This document shows positions 1-13,000 of a stretch of DNA of 64,000 bases, one piece after another. The stretch is from Syngnathus acus (Eukaryota; Chordata; Actinopteri; Syngnathiformes; Syngnathidae): NCBI RefSeq assembly GCF_901709675.1, contig NC_051092.1:2360491-2424490 (forward strand), written 5' to 3'. The notes beneath the pieces are model-generated. The model searched no databases, was not told the DNA's origin, and was given only the letters and a program-made list of their open reading frames with translations. Made by a program: the position numbers and the translations under genes. Numbering within the stretch: position 1 is the stretch's first letter; each line of letters starts with the position of its first letter.

Positions 1-487
1 CCTTGTCGCGGCAGAAGACGAGTGCTTATTTCCCATGTAACGTCGCAGCAAAACACTCACCCACTTTTTATTTATAGAATTGGGCAGAAGTCATGATATG
101 GAATTGAATGCAAAGAGTTAAACAGAGAATGCGATTAGACATTATATGACCTGTCGCGTACTATTTTTTAATGCAATTGGATCAAGTGTAAACATACGAT
201 TTTTTAGGAAATAAAAAATATTTCCCTTTCAGCGGTTCCCTAATGACAACGGATAAAATGTTAACACGCTAACCATTAGTCCAAGTTCTAAAGCACATTA
301 GGCAAGATATTGCCCTTTAATTGGATCGTATTTTTTAATGAGAATGAATATATTGTGGACATGCTAATGATTCACATGAGTGAGGAAGACAACTACCCGA
401 GTTTATAAAGTGGTAAAGCAGCTTGGGAAAGAGGCTATAAGGATATTTGTGTGTGATGTAATCCCCACCCTCCCCCCTCCCTTCCAG
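1..487 (+). other. intron of the copine gene (left edge)
   Basis: This stretch precedes the acceptor AG at 486-487 of the penultimate copine exon. I see no exon-like open stretch in it, so it is read as intron sequence of the copine gene that enters from the left edge. Confidence 0.6.
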
Positions 488-878
488 AAATGATCGAACT
501 CGATGGGGACGAAGAGAGGATCTCCTCCCAAGGACGCTTTGCGGAGCGGGACATTGTTCAGGTATGACACATTTCCAAATAGTATTTCGAAGGGCACTTG
601 ATTAAATGTTAACACACTATCAGTTTATTCATTTTTTTTTTCCACCCCCCCTCTGTGTTTTTAAGTTTGTTCCGTTCCGGGATTACATCGACCGCAGGGG
701 CAATCACATCCTCAGCATGGCCCGCTTGGCCAAGGAAGTGCTGGCGGAAATCCCCGACCAGTTCCTGTCTTACATGAGGACGCGGGGGATCAAACCCGGC
801 CCGCTGCCGCCCCCTTACACGCCGTGCCCCCCACCGGCTCTTCACCCTCTCCTCGCCAGACGGGTAAGCCGGATCTAA
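488..878 (+). CDS. cpne8: copine C-terminal exons, copine-8-like (5' part outside window)
   Basis: Two terminal exons of a copine, a calcium-dependent phospholipid-binding protein with two C2 domains and a C-terminal VWA-like (copine) domain. Exons are 488-561 ([20 protein letters not shown] then DIVQ, donor GT at 562) and 666-878 (begins [13 protein letters not shown], stop TAA 876-878). The motif RDIVQFVPFRDY followed by [17 protein letters not shown] is the hallmark of the end of the copine domain. The YMRTRGIKP stretch resembles CPNE8 more than CPNE5 or CPNE9, so the paralogue call is moderate. A Pro-rich tail ([13 protein letters not shown]) follows. A good donor-like GGTAAGC at 863-869 lies just before the stop, so an alternative 3' exon is possible. 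The C2 domains and most of the VWA domain lie left of the window. Confidence 0.8.
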
Positions 879-2540
879 GCTTCGGGGGCCTCGTCTTCTC
901 CTCCTTCTTCTTCTTCCGAATCTTCACTGGAAGCTTTTGAGGTGGTTACCGATGGTTGTTGTCGGAACGCCGTGCACGTGGACGCTGTGAAAAGTGACAG
1001 TGGGAACGCTAGCTGTGTCAGGGGGGTGTGGCCTGATCCGCATGACCATAACAGACGCCACTTCTGTGTCTCTCCGTAAATACATGTTTACAAGTTGAGG
1101 CCTGGATAAGGATGAAACTACCAATGGAGGTGAGGAGGCCGAATGGGAGCGTGTGACTTTTTTCATATTTACGATGTTATTAAATGGAGCATGTGCTAGT
1201 TAAAGAGAAGCATGCACTGTCGTCCTGCACTCAGGGCTTTGTCCCGCCCACCCGACTTGAACCAGCCTTACCTTTTGGCGGCGTTCTTCCACACGGCTTT
1301 TTGGAACCGTAGCTAGGCAGTACTCCGTAATCTTCACTTCAAAACAGGACTACAGTCTGTTATTAATTAATTTGTTCATTTTTGTATCTTTTGTCATCCT
1401 ACCTCTGAGTGTGTTGCCAAAGCATGCTAGCTTGTCTGTTTTTATTTTCTTATTGTTGTTATTCAAGTCTTTGAATTATTAATATTTCTTCCCCGTTGCA
1501 TTTTTTTTTTTTAAAGAACACAACATCAAAAATAATGAGGGAATGAAGTCAGTAGTAAATGACTGTTCTTGTAGCATTTAAATATTCTCCCTTTCTTGAC
1601 AAATTTATAGGAGTGAAGTATCAGGTGGTGCTAAAAAGATTCCAGCGATTCAATCTGTGAGTAACTCACATTCCCCATCGTATCGATTGTTGACATCCAA
1701 GATATTTGCCAATACCCAGAGTGACGATACCTGTCGTGATCGATGATGCCCACCGTCCCAAACGATTGCTCTCGATGACATTTCTATTCTTAGTTATTCT
1801 GAGTTGGATTTTGCCATGGCCAATATAAACGTGTCACAAAGTTGTGATACATTTCCTTGCCAATTTCTTATTAGGAATCGTAATTAATGAATTATTTCAC
1901 TGATTTATTCATTTGTCTTTCTGGCTTTCGGCTGCCAACGTTTCAGGGCCACTTCCAAACTTAAAAGGGGTGGGGGCGGGGGGATTATTTGTGCTGCACT
2001 CCATTAAAATTCAGGAGAGAGTCCCTCCCCAAACTGCACTGACACTTTGAGCCACGACCCTCATTTTGTATTTTTTTAATTTATTTATTTAATTTTTTGT
2101 TTGGTTTGAAGTCAAGCAAAAACAAGCAACCGCTCATTTCCTTTTCACCGAATGAAAACAATTCTTAGCCCTGTCCTGAAGGTTTACAACATTTTCTAAA
2201 GTCAGGCCTCAAAATACACATCCAACACACGCTTGTAAAATGTTTTCTTATACATATGAATACAGTATATATTTATACACTGTACAAATATCTGCCTTCT
2301 TTGGTGTATGGGCTCATGATATTTATCTTATATGTGATGCTGCTTCTATATGTATCATATTTTGTACCGAGGCCTGTAATCATATTTAAATTATGACTAA
2401 CAGGCCTTATCCGTGTTTCTGTGTTGAGTTATTCATATTTAAATGATGAACGACAGGCCTGTATTTTTTTATAACTGTATATTGTGAACACTGACACTCC
2501 GTAGCATTGCTATTAAAATAAATACTTTATTGAGTGTAAC
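879..2540 (+). other. cpne8: copine 3'UTR
   Basis: AT-rich sequence follows the copine stop codon. The first convincing AATAAA in a good context is at 2517-2522, which gives a 3'UTR of about 1.65 kb. This is typical for a copine but is not proven by transcripts. Confidence 0.5.
2517..2522 (+). terminator. cpne8: poly(A) signal AATAAA, copine gene
   Basis: AATAAA in the context ATTAAAATAAATACTTT. It is a plausible end of the copine transcript, followed by T-rich sequence. Confidence 0.5.
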
Positions 2541-4944
2541 TGTTTAGTGTATTGTAGGCAATGGAAGGGTGGTCTGACAGAATTTTTGTACCCTATATGA
2601 TGATTATTTTCATGTTTTCTTTTGTTAATGTTTTTTTTTTTTTCCCCCTTCACTCCTGAGAGACAAATGTAGCATCAATTGCCGAAAGCAGATAAGCAAA
2701 CAGGAAATATGTAAAGTCAATGCACTGGACACTAAATTAGGTACATCGTTTAATAATATCCAAAGCAAAAATAAATTCTGACTTAGTAAGATAATGCTAT
2801 TGTTTTAAATATTTCAATTATTGTGGTTGGTTTCTCAAACTATTTATGTAAATGTTGCTTTTATTTTTTATTTTTTTTCACAAAGTAATAATGAAACCGT
2901 AGCCCGTTATGTAAATTGGTGAATTATAAATAAATTCAATATAATTTTTTTTTTTAGCTCCAGCCTTTTTTAGTAACATTAAGTAACCAAAATAAACTAC
3001 ATGGAACGGCCAGGTGCTCACCTTGAATCCCATTTCAGTCAACAAACATTTTGGGACCGTAGCAAACGCCCAAATCCAAATATTTGTAATCATGATACAA
3101 ATAAAAGACCAATAAATAAAAATGAAAAATCCATAGAGATCACCCTTTGTCACCAAAATGGTGTATCTATTAATTATTTCATTTATTTAAATTTAGTGTC
3201 TATGTGGAATCCAACCCAAACATTTTGAGTGTTTCTTTTTTTGCATTGGATTTCATTGAATTGTGTTCCTAATGCTGTGTCCAGTGGGTGTATAGTACAT
3301 ACAGTATATCTTGAGTATAGTATATAATGTGCAGTTCGTATGGCGCGTACCACGAGGTAAAAGGGCCTTTCATTTCATTTATTCATGGCGACAACCCCAA
3401 CGTCGCCCACGCTCCCTTCGTCTCGCAGATGTGCATCCGGCGCACGTATGAAACATGCATGACGCTTGTGTAACCAGGCCGACTTTTGATTGTGCTCTCA
3501 GAGGAACAGTGCTTTCATGTCGCTAGCTATTAATTTTGCCATCAGCGACCTCATTTAAAAAAAAAAAAAAAAAGACACAAAGACGTTTGACATTTTTTAA
3601 GGCAGGGATGGGGAAATAGCAAGACTTCACAAAGATGTCAGCTAACGATGCGACACTCGCAGATGAATCAGTCATGATGACCCGTTGCGCTTCTCAGCAG
3701 GCTAATTAGCTGATTAGCCGATGCTAACAAGCACGACTAAGAGTTCAGTGTACTGGCAGTCCTGATCTTTTTTGGGTTTTAGTATTCAAGAAGACTTAAG
3801 CAGAGAAGGGATAATGGCTTGTTTTTCTGCTGTGTTAGTTTCGAACCATTTTGAAACAGTTTCATACTCGGCAAACGGGTTTGGCCTTCCTTTTGACCCG
3901 ATACTATTGCACATTACTCTGCATTGTTTTGCTGTGTTGGTTTTGAACAATTATTTGATTTGGATTGCTTGTTGTGCAGGTTTAGCTCAGGGATCACCAA
4001 CAAGGTGTCCACGTGCATCAGGTAGCCACCAAGGAGCATACGAGTTGCCCACGGGTCTATTCTAAAAATAGCTTGCCAGTCCTGGTACATTATGGTTTCC
4101 TAGGAATGTTGTAGACGTGGTGATCATTTGAAAATGCCTAAAGAGATTTCAAAGTATGTACAGGAGTCTAAAGAGTGACTTGAATGCAGGAAGGATGAGT
4201 CATTTTTCAAGATGGATTTCCAGGAGACGAGAGGCAATTCCAGTATGTTTGGGTTAAGCGTATATATTGGAAGCACTTAAGGATCTATTTTTATTGGACA
4301 ATTTATTGTTTGGCATGGGCCCTCAGGAAGAGCGAATGAATCGTGTTCGCATGACGACGGGGGAGTTTGAGGGTGGGCTTTGGATTTTTTTGGTCGCATG
4401 ATGCTGCAAAGTGTGAAATCACTGTTCCTATGAGGCCGTGTGGGAGTAACAATGGAGAGCATTGATGGACGGTCGCCGCTGCCTCCGTCCAAGATTCATT
4501 CACATTGCAGCCAGCTAGGCCATGTGACCTTGTTGTTTTTGTATTTTTTTTTGTCTCTGATGATATGAACATGGTTATTCCACGGAATGCTGATGAATAT
4601 CCTCTCTTATCCGAGCATGCGTTAGGTTTGCATGGGTATGTTCTTTTGTAGCAAGTGGATTTTCAAAATAAGAGTCGAATTGAAATTTGTTTGTACTGTT
4701 TTGCCTTAAAAATCTTACAAGGTCAATCTTGGAATTGTGCAACTCATCCTAAAGATAAATATTTTATTTTCAATTGTTTTTTTTGATTTTTTTTACTATC
4801 CAAAGTCACTCCTCTGTCAGACTCATACAAGCAATACAGTTCTGTTAGAAATAAACGAATAACCTCTGGACATTTAAACAAAACCCTTAAAGCCCCAGAA
4901 TACAATTTTGGTGAGAAGAACAGGGTGGTAACGTTTATAAAGTC

Positions 4945-5340
4945 AACCAAAAATTGTCTAGGAAGTACTTGCTTTCAACTGTGTGTGACATTCGACTCCA
5001 AAATGACTTGTACAAATTAATTCTAAAAAAAATCACGCTTTTGTCTCCCACTTCATTCTTCAACCAAAACTTATTTTGAACCCTGCACTGAACTTTCCAT
5101 TCCAAAGTGACTTGAAACAGGAGACTTCCTGGACCCTCACAAGCCCCACCAAATCCTATTTTTCGTTTTTATTCTGTTGAAAAGTTACAGAAATGTAACA
5201 ATCTCTGGATACTTTCAACTCTTCCGGAGTACTGCCCAAAACTGTAGATGTACACGGGTTGTAAGCAAAACCAAAAACTGTCTTCCAAGAACTTTGTTTT
5301 ATCCCCCTGTGTAACTTTACATTCCAAAACGACTTCCTAG
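4945..5340. repeat. degenerate tandem repeat, about 3 diverged copies
   Basis: Related segments begin AACCAAAA and end with TCCAAAAYGACTT at about 4945-5010, 5062-5115 and 5265-5340. Middle motifs such as CTGTGTGTRACWTT recur. The copies have drifted considerably. The family is not recognised. Confidence 0.45.
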
Positions 5341-8300
5341 AACGCTTAAAATCCACTAAAAGCAGATTTTTGTGTAGTAGAAGGATGAGGTTGTCACCAC
5401 TGGACTTTATGAAAATGTCTCCACAACTGAACTGTATTGCTTGATGAAAACCTTCGAGTAGAGCCTCACTGGTGGCCTGATCCCATGAAAAAAAACGAGC
5501 ACAGATCAGACCACAGATCCCGCTGCAAAATGAAACAGTCGGTCTTCCTTAACTCCAAGTAAACGAGCCTTTACTTTTTTTCTGGCTGTTGATGGATTTT
5601 GCATGACGCTCGTGTAAACACGAAAACACCCATGATGAGAACATGTGCCATCTGTTTGCCACGTCACAAACCAGCACTGGTTTTACTCTTCTTGTATATG
5701 GAAGCCATGATGAAATTGGTTCAAAACGGTTATTTATGTAAGAATCTTTCAATAAATATTACTATTAAAAAATATTTGTCTGTAATCGCTCTTTGTCACC
5801 ACAGAGAATATTTTTTTTTTAAATTTTAAAGAATTGCAGATAATTGTATTTTAGATAATAGGAGTAATATTTGTGTATATTTTATGGTGTATATTTATTT
5901 AGGAATTAATTATAAACAATTGCAGTCGGGTAGAAAAAATGGCTTAGCATTATAGCAGCGCTAGCATAAACTAGGACTACCAAGTGACATTGTCATTGTA
6001 TTTTTTAATAGCACTGTTAAAAAGAAAAAAAAGAAGGTAAACAATGTTTGGATGCTTAACGCGCAGCCCATCCCACACAGCAAGTGCGTGGGCCGCTTCG
6101 CTAGCAAGTGACAGGGTGCTAATTACAACTTTTTATTTTTAATTTTTCTTTTTAAAATCCCGGCCAACATTTTAATGAGCTGTCTGTGGTTCACAGTGTC
6201 TGACTTTTAACTCCCTGTTCAACCCTTTATTATTATTTTCTTATAATACTCGCCACCCACTGCTAGCCAAGTATAGAAGCTTTAATTGGCACTCACACAC
6301 AATACATAGGAAACACGTGGCAGGTTAATGTTTTAAAGGATCGCAATTCCGTTGACAAGAGTAGAAAAGGCACAAAATAGAACAAACAATTACCCCCCCA
6401 TCCCTATTAAATGTTGCATTTAGTTTGAGATAACCTATGGTTAGTGTGAATGTGTCTTGGGGGTTCCTTAAGAAAATTCTCTTTTGAACAACTTTATCTA
6501 AAATTGTCTGAGGACATCTCACAACAACCCAGATACCACTTTTTTTTTTACCCTTAATTTTTGAGGTTGTACCCACTGAGGGAATCACACATGGTGTCAT
6601 CCTCTTCATTCATTGCCTCTTTGGCACTCCAAAGCAATAAAGCCCACTTGAACAAGCTCAGCGTGAATCTCGCATCGCTCCATCGCTCGCACATAGTGGG
6701 ATTTTTTTTTTATTTCCCACGAGCGCGGAATATGCACGCATGCAGGACTGCTTGGGAATAAGCGATAGTGAGTGCAGATTTGATGAGAGCCCAAAAAGCC
6801 AGACCTCAGAGGGCGGCATGTGTCTGTTTGACTCAGAGAGAGCGTGTACGCCGAGATGTCCTGGCAAGTACACGGCACATTCAGGACCAAAAGCAACATC
6901 TCGCGCTATTAATAGAAGCGCAGGGGGTGTCTCATTGGCTAAATATAACCTCGTCCTTTCCTTTTCATGCCCAGGGTTCTATTTTTAGCCACTCCCAGGC
7001 CTTCCTAAGCTGCCAATGTCTTTTTTGGGAATGTTATGTAAGAACGGGCTGATTCTTAAGGCGAGTGATGTAGACTTTGAGAATGAAATATTACATCACT
7101 CTGACACACGCGAGACAAGCCGTGTTAACAGAAAGAGCGAAGTTAGGTCACATTTGTACCTTCTCAACAGTCAGACAAAAACTAGTTAACCGCAGCTAAT
7201 ATTAAAACTTGCTATAGGATAGTTAGTTGTTGAAAGAAAACTTTGATTATTATCAAATGCCTGGAGCGAAGTTTAAATGATGGGGTGGGATGAGGTTTTA
7301 TGTTTATGGTTAGCTTAGGAGTGAAGTAAGCGTTAGCATTGGGTTCGGGCGGTTAGTTTTGGGTTAGGATTTTCTTGATGGGTTTGTGCTTGGTGAGTTC
7401 TGCCTAGCAACAAGTGACATCGCACATCAGTCCTCCATCAGGCCTGCTCCATGTTACCCAGGCTGTGGAGTCGAGCAAGCGGCTTATGTAATCCTCGTGT
7501 GTAGACGTCTGAAGGCGTAATAATAATAAACTCCATGTGAATGTATAGCGCTGTCAACAAAGCTCTATTATTATTGAATATGATTACAGTTTATTTTCGC
7601 TCCATGTGCCCAATTCAGTGTGTTTACACTTTGAAAGAAAGTACTGTGACAAAAAGTCACGTCCAAAGAAAATGTTTATTGAGTGTAAAAGTAGTGGCAG
7701 TCGTCCAAGAGTCAACACTCATCATGTTATATTTAATACAGAGTTGAAGCAATTTTTCCAATGGACCATAATGAAAACAAAATTTTATTATTTATTTATG
7801 GGGATATGTGTTGCAAAAAAAACAAGTGAAAATAGTTGTTTTTTTGAACAGATTAAAAAAAAAAAACACAAAATATAAATTTTGAATTGGTCAATTGTGA
7901 AAAAAAAGCCAGTGTTGTTTGCTTTTAGCTTGATGTCAGCTGGTTTCTATTGAATAGATAAGTATTTTATATCTAGAATATATATGTATATTTATATACA
8001 CACCTAACCTAATTTCATTAAATGTTTTTTCCCCCAATTGAACTGACATTATACTACAATGCAAATTAGACCTTGCTTGTATTGATTGATCTCACGATTC
8101 CATTCCGTTCTATGGTTATCATCACTATTTCCAAGCACCCTAGCATCTGTACAAAATGAAATGAACGAGTGAGGAATGAATGATTAATGGTCAAGTGAGT
8201 GTCAGGGCTTGTGAAATATTGAAATCAACTTGTAACATGATCTATTTATAGTGGCGCAGTGGAACAACGCGGCAGTCTTGTTCCTATAGGTGGAAGACGA

Positions 8301-9286
8301 GGAAAAAGAGGAAAAAGAAAACCCATTACGCTCACATTTTCATGTAAAGACCCTTTTCGTGCTGCCATTAAACTTTTACGCAGCAGCGGAATCCATAAAT
8401 AATTTCCACGCCGAGGAGTCTCCCGCACTCTTTGCGGACGGGGTTTGTTCATTAAAAGTGACACGTGATATTTTTTTTATTCATATTAAAGTTTACATAT
8501 ATCCGTGCAAATTAGATTTTGGAACGGCAAGGTCAATTCATTTAATTTTTGTTGTATAGTTAAGACAATTGGGGTCAGATCAAACACTGACCAAAGCTCC
8601 CTTTTGGTTTCTGGTGCACGTTTGTTTTTTGTTTTTTTGCGCACAAAATTGTGAATCGTAAAACTAGTCATTATCCGTTTTATATTGTCTTTTTAGGAAT
8701 AATTTGTTATTAGTAATTTCTTTTTTTTAAGTTTTTGATAAAAATAACGGGGATTATCATCCGTTATACTTAAAAAATGAAGCGATTGCCACTGGGAAGT
8801 TTATAAACGGACAAAGCAGTGCACTGCCATCTACTGAATAAAGGGTAGAACTACAGTTAAAAAAAGTTATGTTACTCAAGTCATTTAAAAAGAAGAACCT
8901 GGAAAACAAAATAATCATTCTAAATCAAACATTAAAAGTGTTTCCCTTACTGCTGCTGGTGTCCTGAAGCCAAAGTTGAAGGCAACTTGATCATTTAAAT
9001 ATCATCTGTGTTGATTTGATTGTGTGTCCCTCCAAGGTGCAAGTGTACCTAATGTAGTGACCAGCTCATCTAACTATTTGTAGGAGAAAATACCTTCACG
9101 GTTGAATGACTTCTCAATGATATACAGGCTTAATGAAGTGCCCCCCTCAGTTGCCATCTGTTCTGGGGAAAGATAATTACAGAAAGGCTAATTACACAGC
9201 GACTGGGCTGTAATTAGTGATGAAATTGTAATAGTCAACGTGCTTCGTATCGTCATATGGCTTTTGATGCATGTTGAAAACAGACG

Positions 9287-9395
9287 AACAAGAAGATGTA
9301 TCTCCTGCAGCGATCAAGTCATCCGGGTCAATGTGCAGTCGCAGGAACAGAGCCAACTCCTGCAGGCGCTGGAGAAGGAACAGGAAGTGTGCTAA
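9287..9395. other. exon-like open segment of unknown origin
   Basis: This region is GC-richer than its surroundings and open on both strands. On the + strand, after a CAG at 9310-9312, the frame reads a Gln-rich heptad-like segment (VQSQEQSQLLQALEKEQEVC, then stop TAA at about 9393). On the - strand, a good pyrimidine tract and CAG acceptor precede RLQELALFLRLHIDPDDLIAAG. Either could be a last exon or an exon relic. Upstream partner exons were not found for either. Not recognised. Confidence 0.25.
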
Positions 9396-9396
9396 T

Positions 9397-9419
9397 ACAA
9401 ACACACACACACACACACG
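9397..9419. repeat. (AC)n microsatellite
   Basis: About ten AC units, directly after the exon-like segment. Confidence 0.85.
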
Positions 9420-9527
9420 TTATTTTTTTTTTTTTAAATTAAATTTCAATTTAATTCTTTGTTCATATTTTTTTCAAATATCCTATTATATATTATATAA
9501 GGTTGTGGCGGAAAGTAGGAGGGTGCA

Positions 9528-9600
9528 ACATATTCAAGATTCAAGAGTTTTTATTCGTCATGTTTGAGCGTGCCAAACAAGGAATTTGACTTCGGTAAAT
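9528..9600 (-). mobile_element. LINE 3'-tail-like fragment
   Basis: On the minus strand this ends in CGAATAAAAACTCTTGAATCTTGAAT, with short-unit (CTTGAAT) repetition at the tail, after AAATTCCTTGTTTGGCACG. This form is common for 3' ends of fish non-LTR retrotransposons. No reverse transcriptase sequence is present, so the family is not assigned. Confidence 0.4.
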
Positions 9601-10015
9601 CACAAATAATTGCGATCGTCACACAAAATAATTTTGAGCCATTGCAATATAGCCAATTAAGAATTAGTATATGAACTGAAACTTGCCTATATAACAGTAA
9701 AAGAGTAAAACAGTATTTTAATAATAAGGACCAGAAGTTAATTTTGCCCCTCTACGTTTTTTTCCTCCACTTTCACAAAAAAAAAAAAAAAAAAAAAGTA
9801 TCGTAACACAAGTTTATACTTGCTGTACGACGTACTTGGTGATTCTTTAAGCCCTTCCAGGACCTTTATGGACTGGACAATCAATAAAGTTTTGAACTCT
9901 ACTCAGTGGGGTCTACTGTACTCATTTATTTGGCACTTTCTTTTCTCTTCCAAGACCTTTCCCGCCGGCACAACGACGGTTCTTTCGGGACTTTAATTTC
10001 GATTCGACTTTAACA

Positions 10016-13000
10016 ATGGGCTATCTCACACAATTTGCGGTTGAAAACTTTAAAACATGGCGAGGAAAACAAGTTATCGGACCATTCTTGGAGTTTAGCT
10101 GCATTATTGGGCCCAACGGCTCCGGTAAAGCTCCTTTTCGCTCTCTTTTTTTTCATTAGCCACATTTTGTGAAGGGCTAGCTAACGCGTGGGCGAAGCTA
10201 ACTGCTAATCCCGAAATTGGAATTGTCATTTCACTCATATTTAACGGCAATTATATTTCTTTAAAATGTGTGAACTTAATTCAAACTCGTTTAGCTTCCT
10301 TTGAAATTCATTAAAGCCAAATTTGCTAGAGGTTAACCTTTTCAGTTTAGTAACAAATATGTTTCACAAAAACAGGTAAGTCCAACGTGATGGACGCCAT
10401 CAGCTTCGTCATAGGCGAGCGGGCGAGCTCTCTGCGAGTGAAGCAACTCAGTGACCTGATCCATGGAGCCCACATCGGGCAGCCGGTGTCAAAAAGAACC
10501 AGCGTTTCCATGTTCTACCAACACGACCAGGAACAGGAGATTGTCTTCTCTCGGAGTGTCTATGGTCAGCATATTTTCAAATTATATTAAATTATTCGAA
10601 CAGACCGGAAATTAAAGTGAGGAAAATATTTCTGGTGGCTTGCTGTGGCAATTTTCATCTATTCATCCGCCATCTCTGTATGAGATCAGGCGTACCTAAA
10701 ATGGCTGCCAATGCTGCTCATATTTTTATTTATTTATTTAAAGCCATTGTTTATGTAAGTCTTTCTTAACTTTGGGATTTTTGCTCCATTCTTTAGATTA
10801 GAATTACTTTTATTTGTTACTCTATATTCTCAGGCAACACCTCCGAGTATCTCATCAACGACGCTCATGTTTCTTTCAACCGGTACACTGAGGAGCTTGT
10901 CAAGATTGGCATCATCACCAAAGCTCAAAACTGCATGGTTTTCCAGGTAGACATTTTGGTGTTTTCAGTGTAGGATGGGTAATGCTGCATTTTCAGATCA
11001 TGTTGTTCCCGCATTGGTCACCAGGGAGCAGTGGAATCCATCGCTTTGAAGTACTCCAAGGAGTGTACCAACATTTTTGAGCTGATCAGCCAGTCCAAGG
11101 AGTTAGTGGACGAGTACAACCAGAAAAAGGAGGCCATGTTGAGGGCCAAGGAGGACACCAATTTTCAGTTCAAGAAAAAGAAATTGGCAACTGTCGAGAA
11201 CAAGCTGATGTCTAATGAGAAATTGGAGGTGAAGCGAGTTGGGCGAGTCACTACTGAATTACTTCTAAATGGAGATGCAGTTTAATTTCTTCTGTCGTCA
11301 GACGTGATAGAAGTGGTTCTTCTGTTCTTTCCCAGGCCCAGAAATACCAGGACCTGCTGGAAGATATTCAAGAAAAGCGTGTACAGCTGAGCCTTACTGA
11401 GCTCTATCATAATGAGAAGGCCATCAAGAGTACCAACGACACTCTGAGCATCAAGCATGGGGCAGCTGCCGCTCAGAATGCTTCTCTCCAGGACTGTGAG
11501 CAGATGGTGAAGACCTTCAAGAAGGAGCATGGACGCCTCGTCAGGGAGGAGCAACACATGGAGAAAGAGATCCGGTAGATTTACATGTATTTTGTTTTCA
11601 GATGTATCCATTTTAGTTGCATTTGGAAAGGACATCAGTGAGCCCCCTCTAAAAACACGACGGTGCAATTTTATTATTTTGAAACATATTTGTGAACATG
11701 TCATTGGTTGTCTGTATGAACCTATTATGACTGCTACATCTCTGAACCTCTTGCCTAGTGCCCAGGAGCACGTCCTTTCCCAGTCTCGCTCTCACTTTGT
11801 CAAAACAAAAGTGAACACCTCCCATCATTTAAAAAAGATAGCTGAGCTTCAAGCGTCTGCAAAAAAGAGCCAGAAAGTCTTAGGGCGGACAGAGGAGGAG
11901 CTTGCTGAAGCCCAGCAGGAAAAAAGGGAGCTGGAGAAGACCTGGAGGTTCTACGAAGAACAATTTCGGCAGGAGAGAATGTCCCTGGGCGGGGAGGTTG
12001 AATTGGATGAGAGCCAGGTGAGTGTCAAAAGAACCTTCCTTATTATGAAGGCCAAATTAATTTCTTTTGCACGTGATCGGCAGCGAGAACGCTACAAAGA
12101 ACTCAAGGAGCTCGTCAGGAAGCAGAATGCAGTGCTAGGCCAGGAAGTCGAGAAGATGCAGAGGGTTGTCAAGGCTGACTATGATCTGATGGCATTTGAC
12201 CAGCGCAAACGGAAGGAAGTGGAGGTAATAACACAACGGGTAACTCCAATCCATTAAAATAGCGACTGTAAAGTAGCTACAGTACATTTAATTACTTCAC
12301 TGTCTGACTCTTGCTGCAGGCTGGAATCCAAAACAACAAGACACATTTGGATGATTTAACCGACAGAGCAGAGAAGCTTGAGGAATACACCAAGACCTGC
12401 AAGTATGTCATTATGCGCTTGCCTTGCAACATTCTGTAAACCAGCAAATTCACAACAGCAAACCCTTGCCTTTCACGGGTATCAGGGATGAAAAATTTGC
12501 AATCAGTATTCTGCAAACACGAGTCCCTGCGTTTTTGTTTTTAGGTCGTCTCTTGATGAGCTCCGTCAGAACGAGGAGAGCTTGCATGCAGAGTTGCAGC
12601 GTGGCAGAGAGCGCACTGCCCAGGTGAACGAGGAGCTGGGCCAGGTGTTGGAGCAGCTGGGCAACGCCCGCCTGGACAGCCAAGAGAGCAATCGTCAGCG
12701 ACGGCGCAAAGAAATTCTGGAAAAGATGCGCAGGCTCTTCCCTGACACGGTGGTAAGCCATGTAGGATGATGATGTGAACTGAAAGCAAAACGGGACAAA
12801 TCTGTCACGTCTTTCTCGCCCCAGTACGGCCGCCTTTGTGACTTGTCCAGCCCCATTCACAAGAGGTACCAGCTAGCTGTCACCAAAGTGTTTGGGCACT
12901 TCTTGAAGGCCATCGTCGTGTCCACAGAGAAGGTGGCCCAGGCCTGCATCAATTTCCTCAAGGAGGAACGGGCTGAACCTGAGACCTTCCTGCCCATTCA

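Larger units (their letters stand above)
2541..9990. other. intergenic stretch between copine and smc1b, no convincing gene
   Basis: About 7.4 kb of mostly AT-rich sequence with many homopolymer runs and short open frames that lack splice context or recognisable domains. It contains a degenerate repeat (4945-5340), a CCAAT/MEF2-like cluster near 6900-6990, an exon-like open segment (9287-9395), an AC microsatellite and a LINE-tail-like repeat (9528-9600). No gene product was recognised on either strand. Confidence 0.5.

Noticed and set aside
8246-8559. Acidic EEKEEKEN segment considered as an exon upstream of smc1b
   Set aside because: There is only a weak acceptor, the frame degrades quickly and no partner exon was found.
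11282-11704. 140-codon minus-strand frame across smc1b exon 5
   Set aside because: It overlaps verified smc1b exons whose phases all join. It is a shadow frame.
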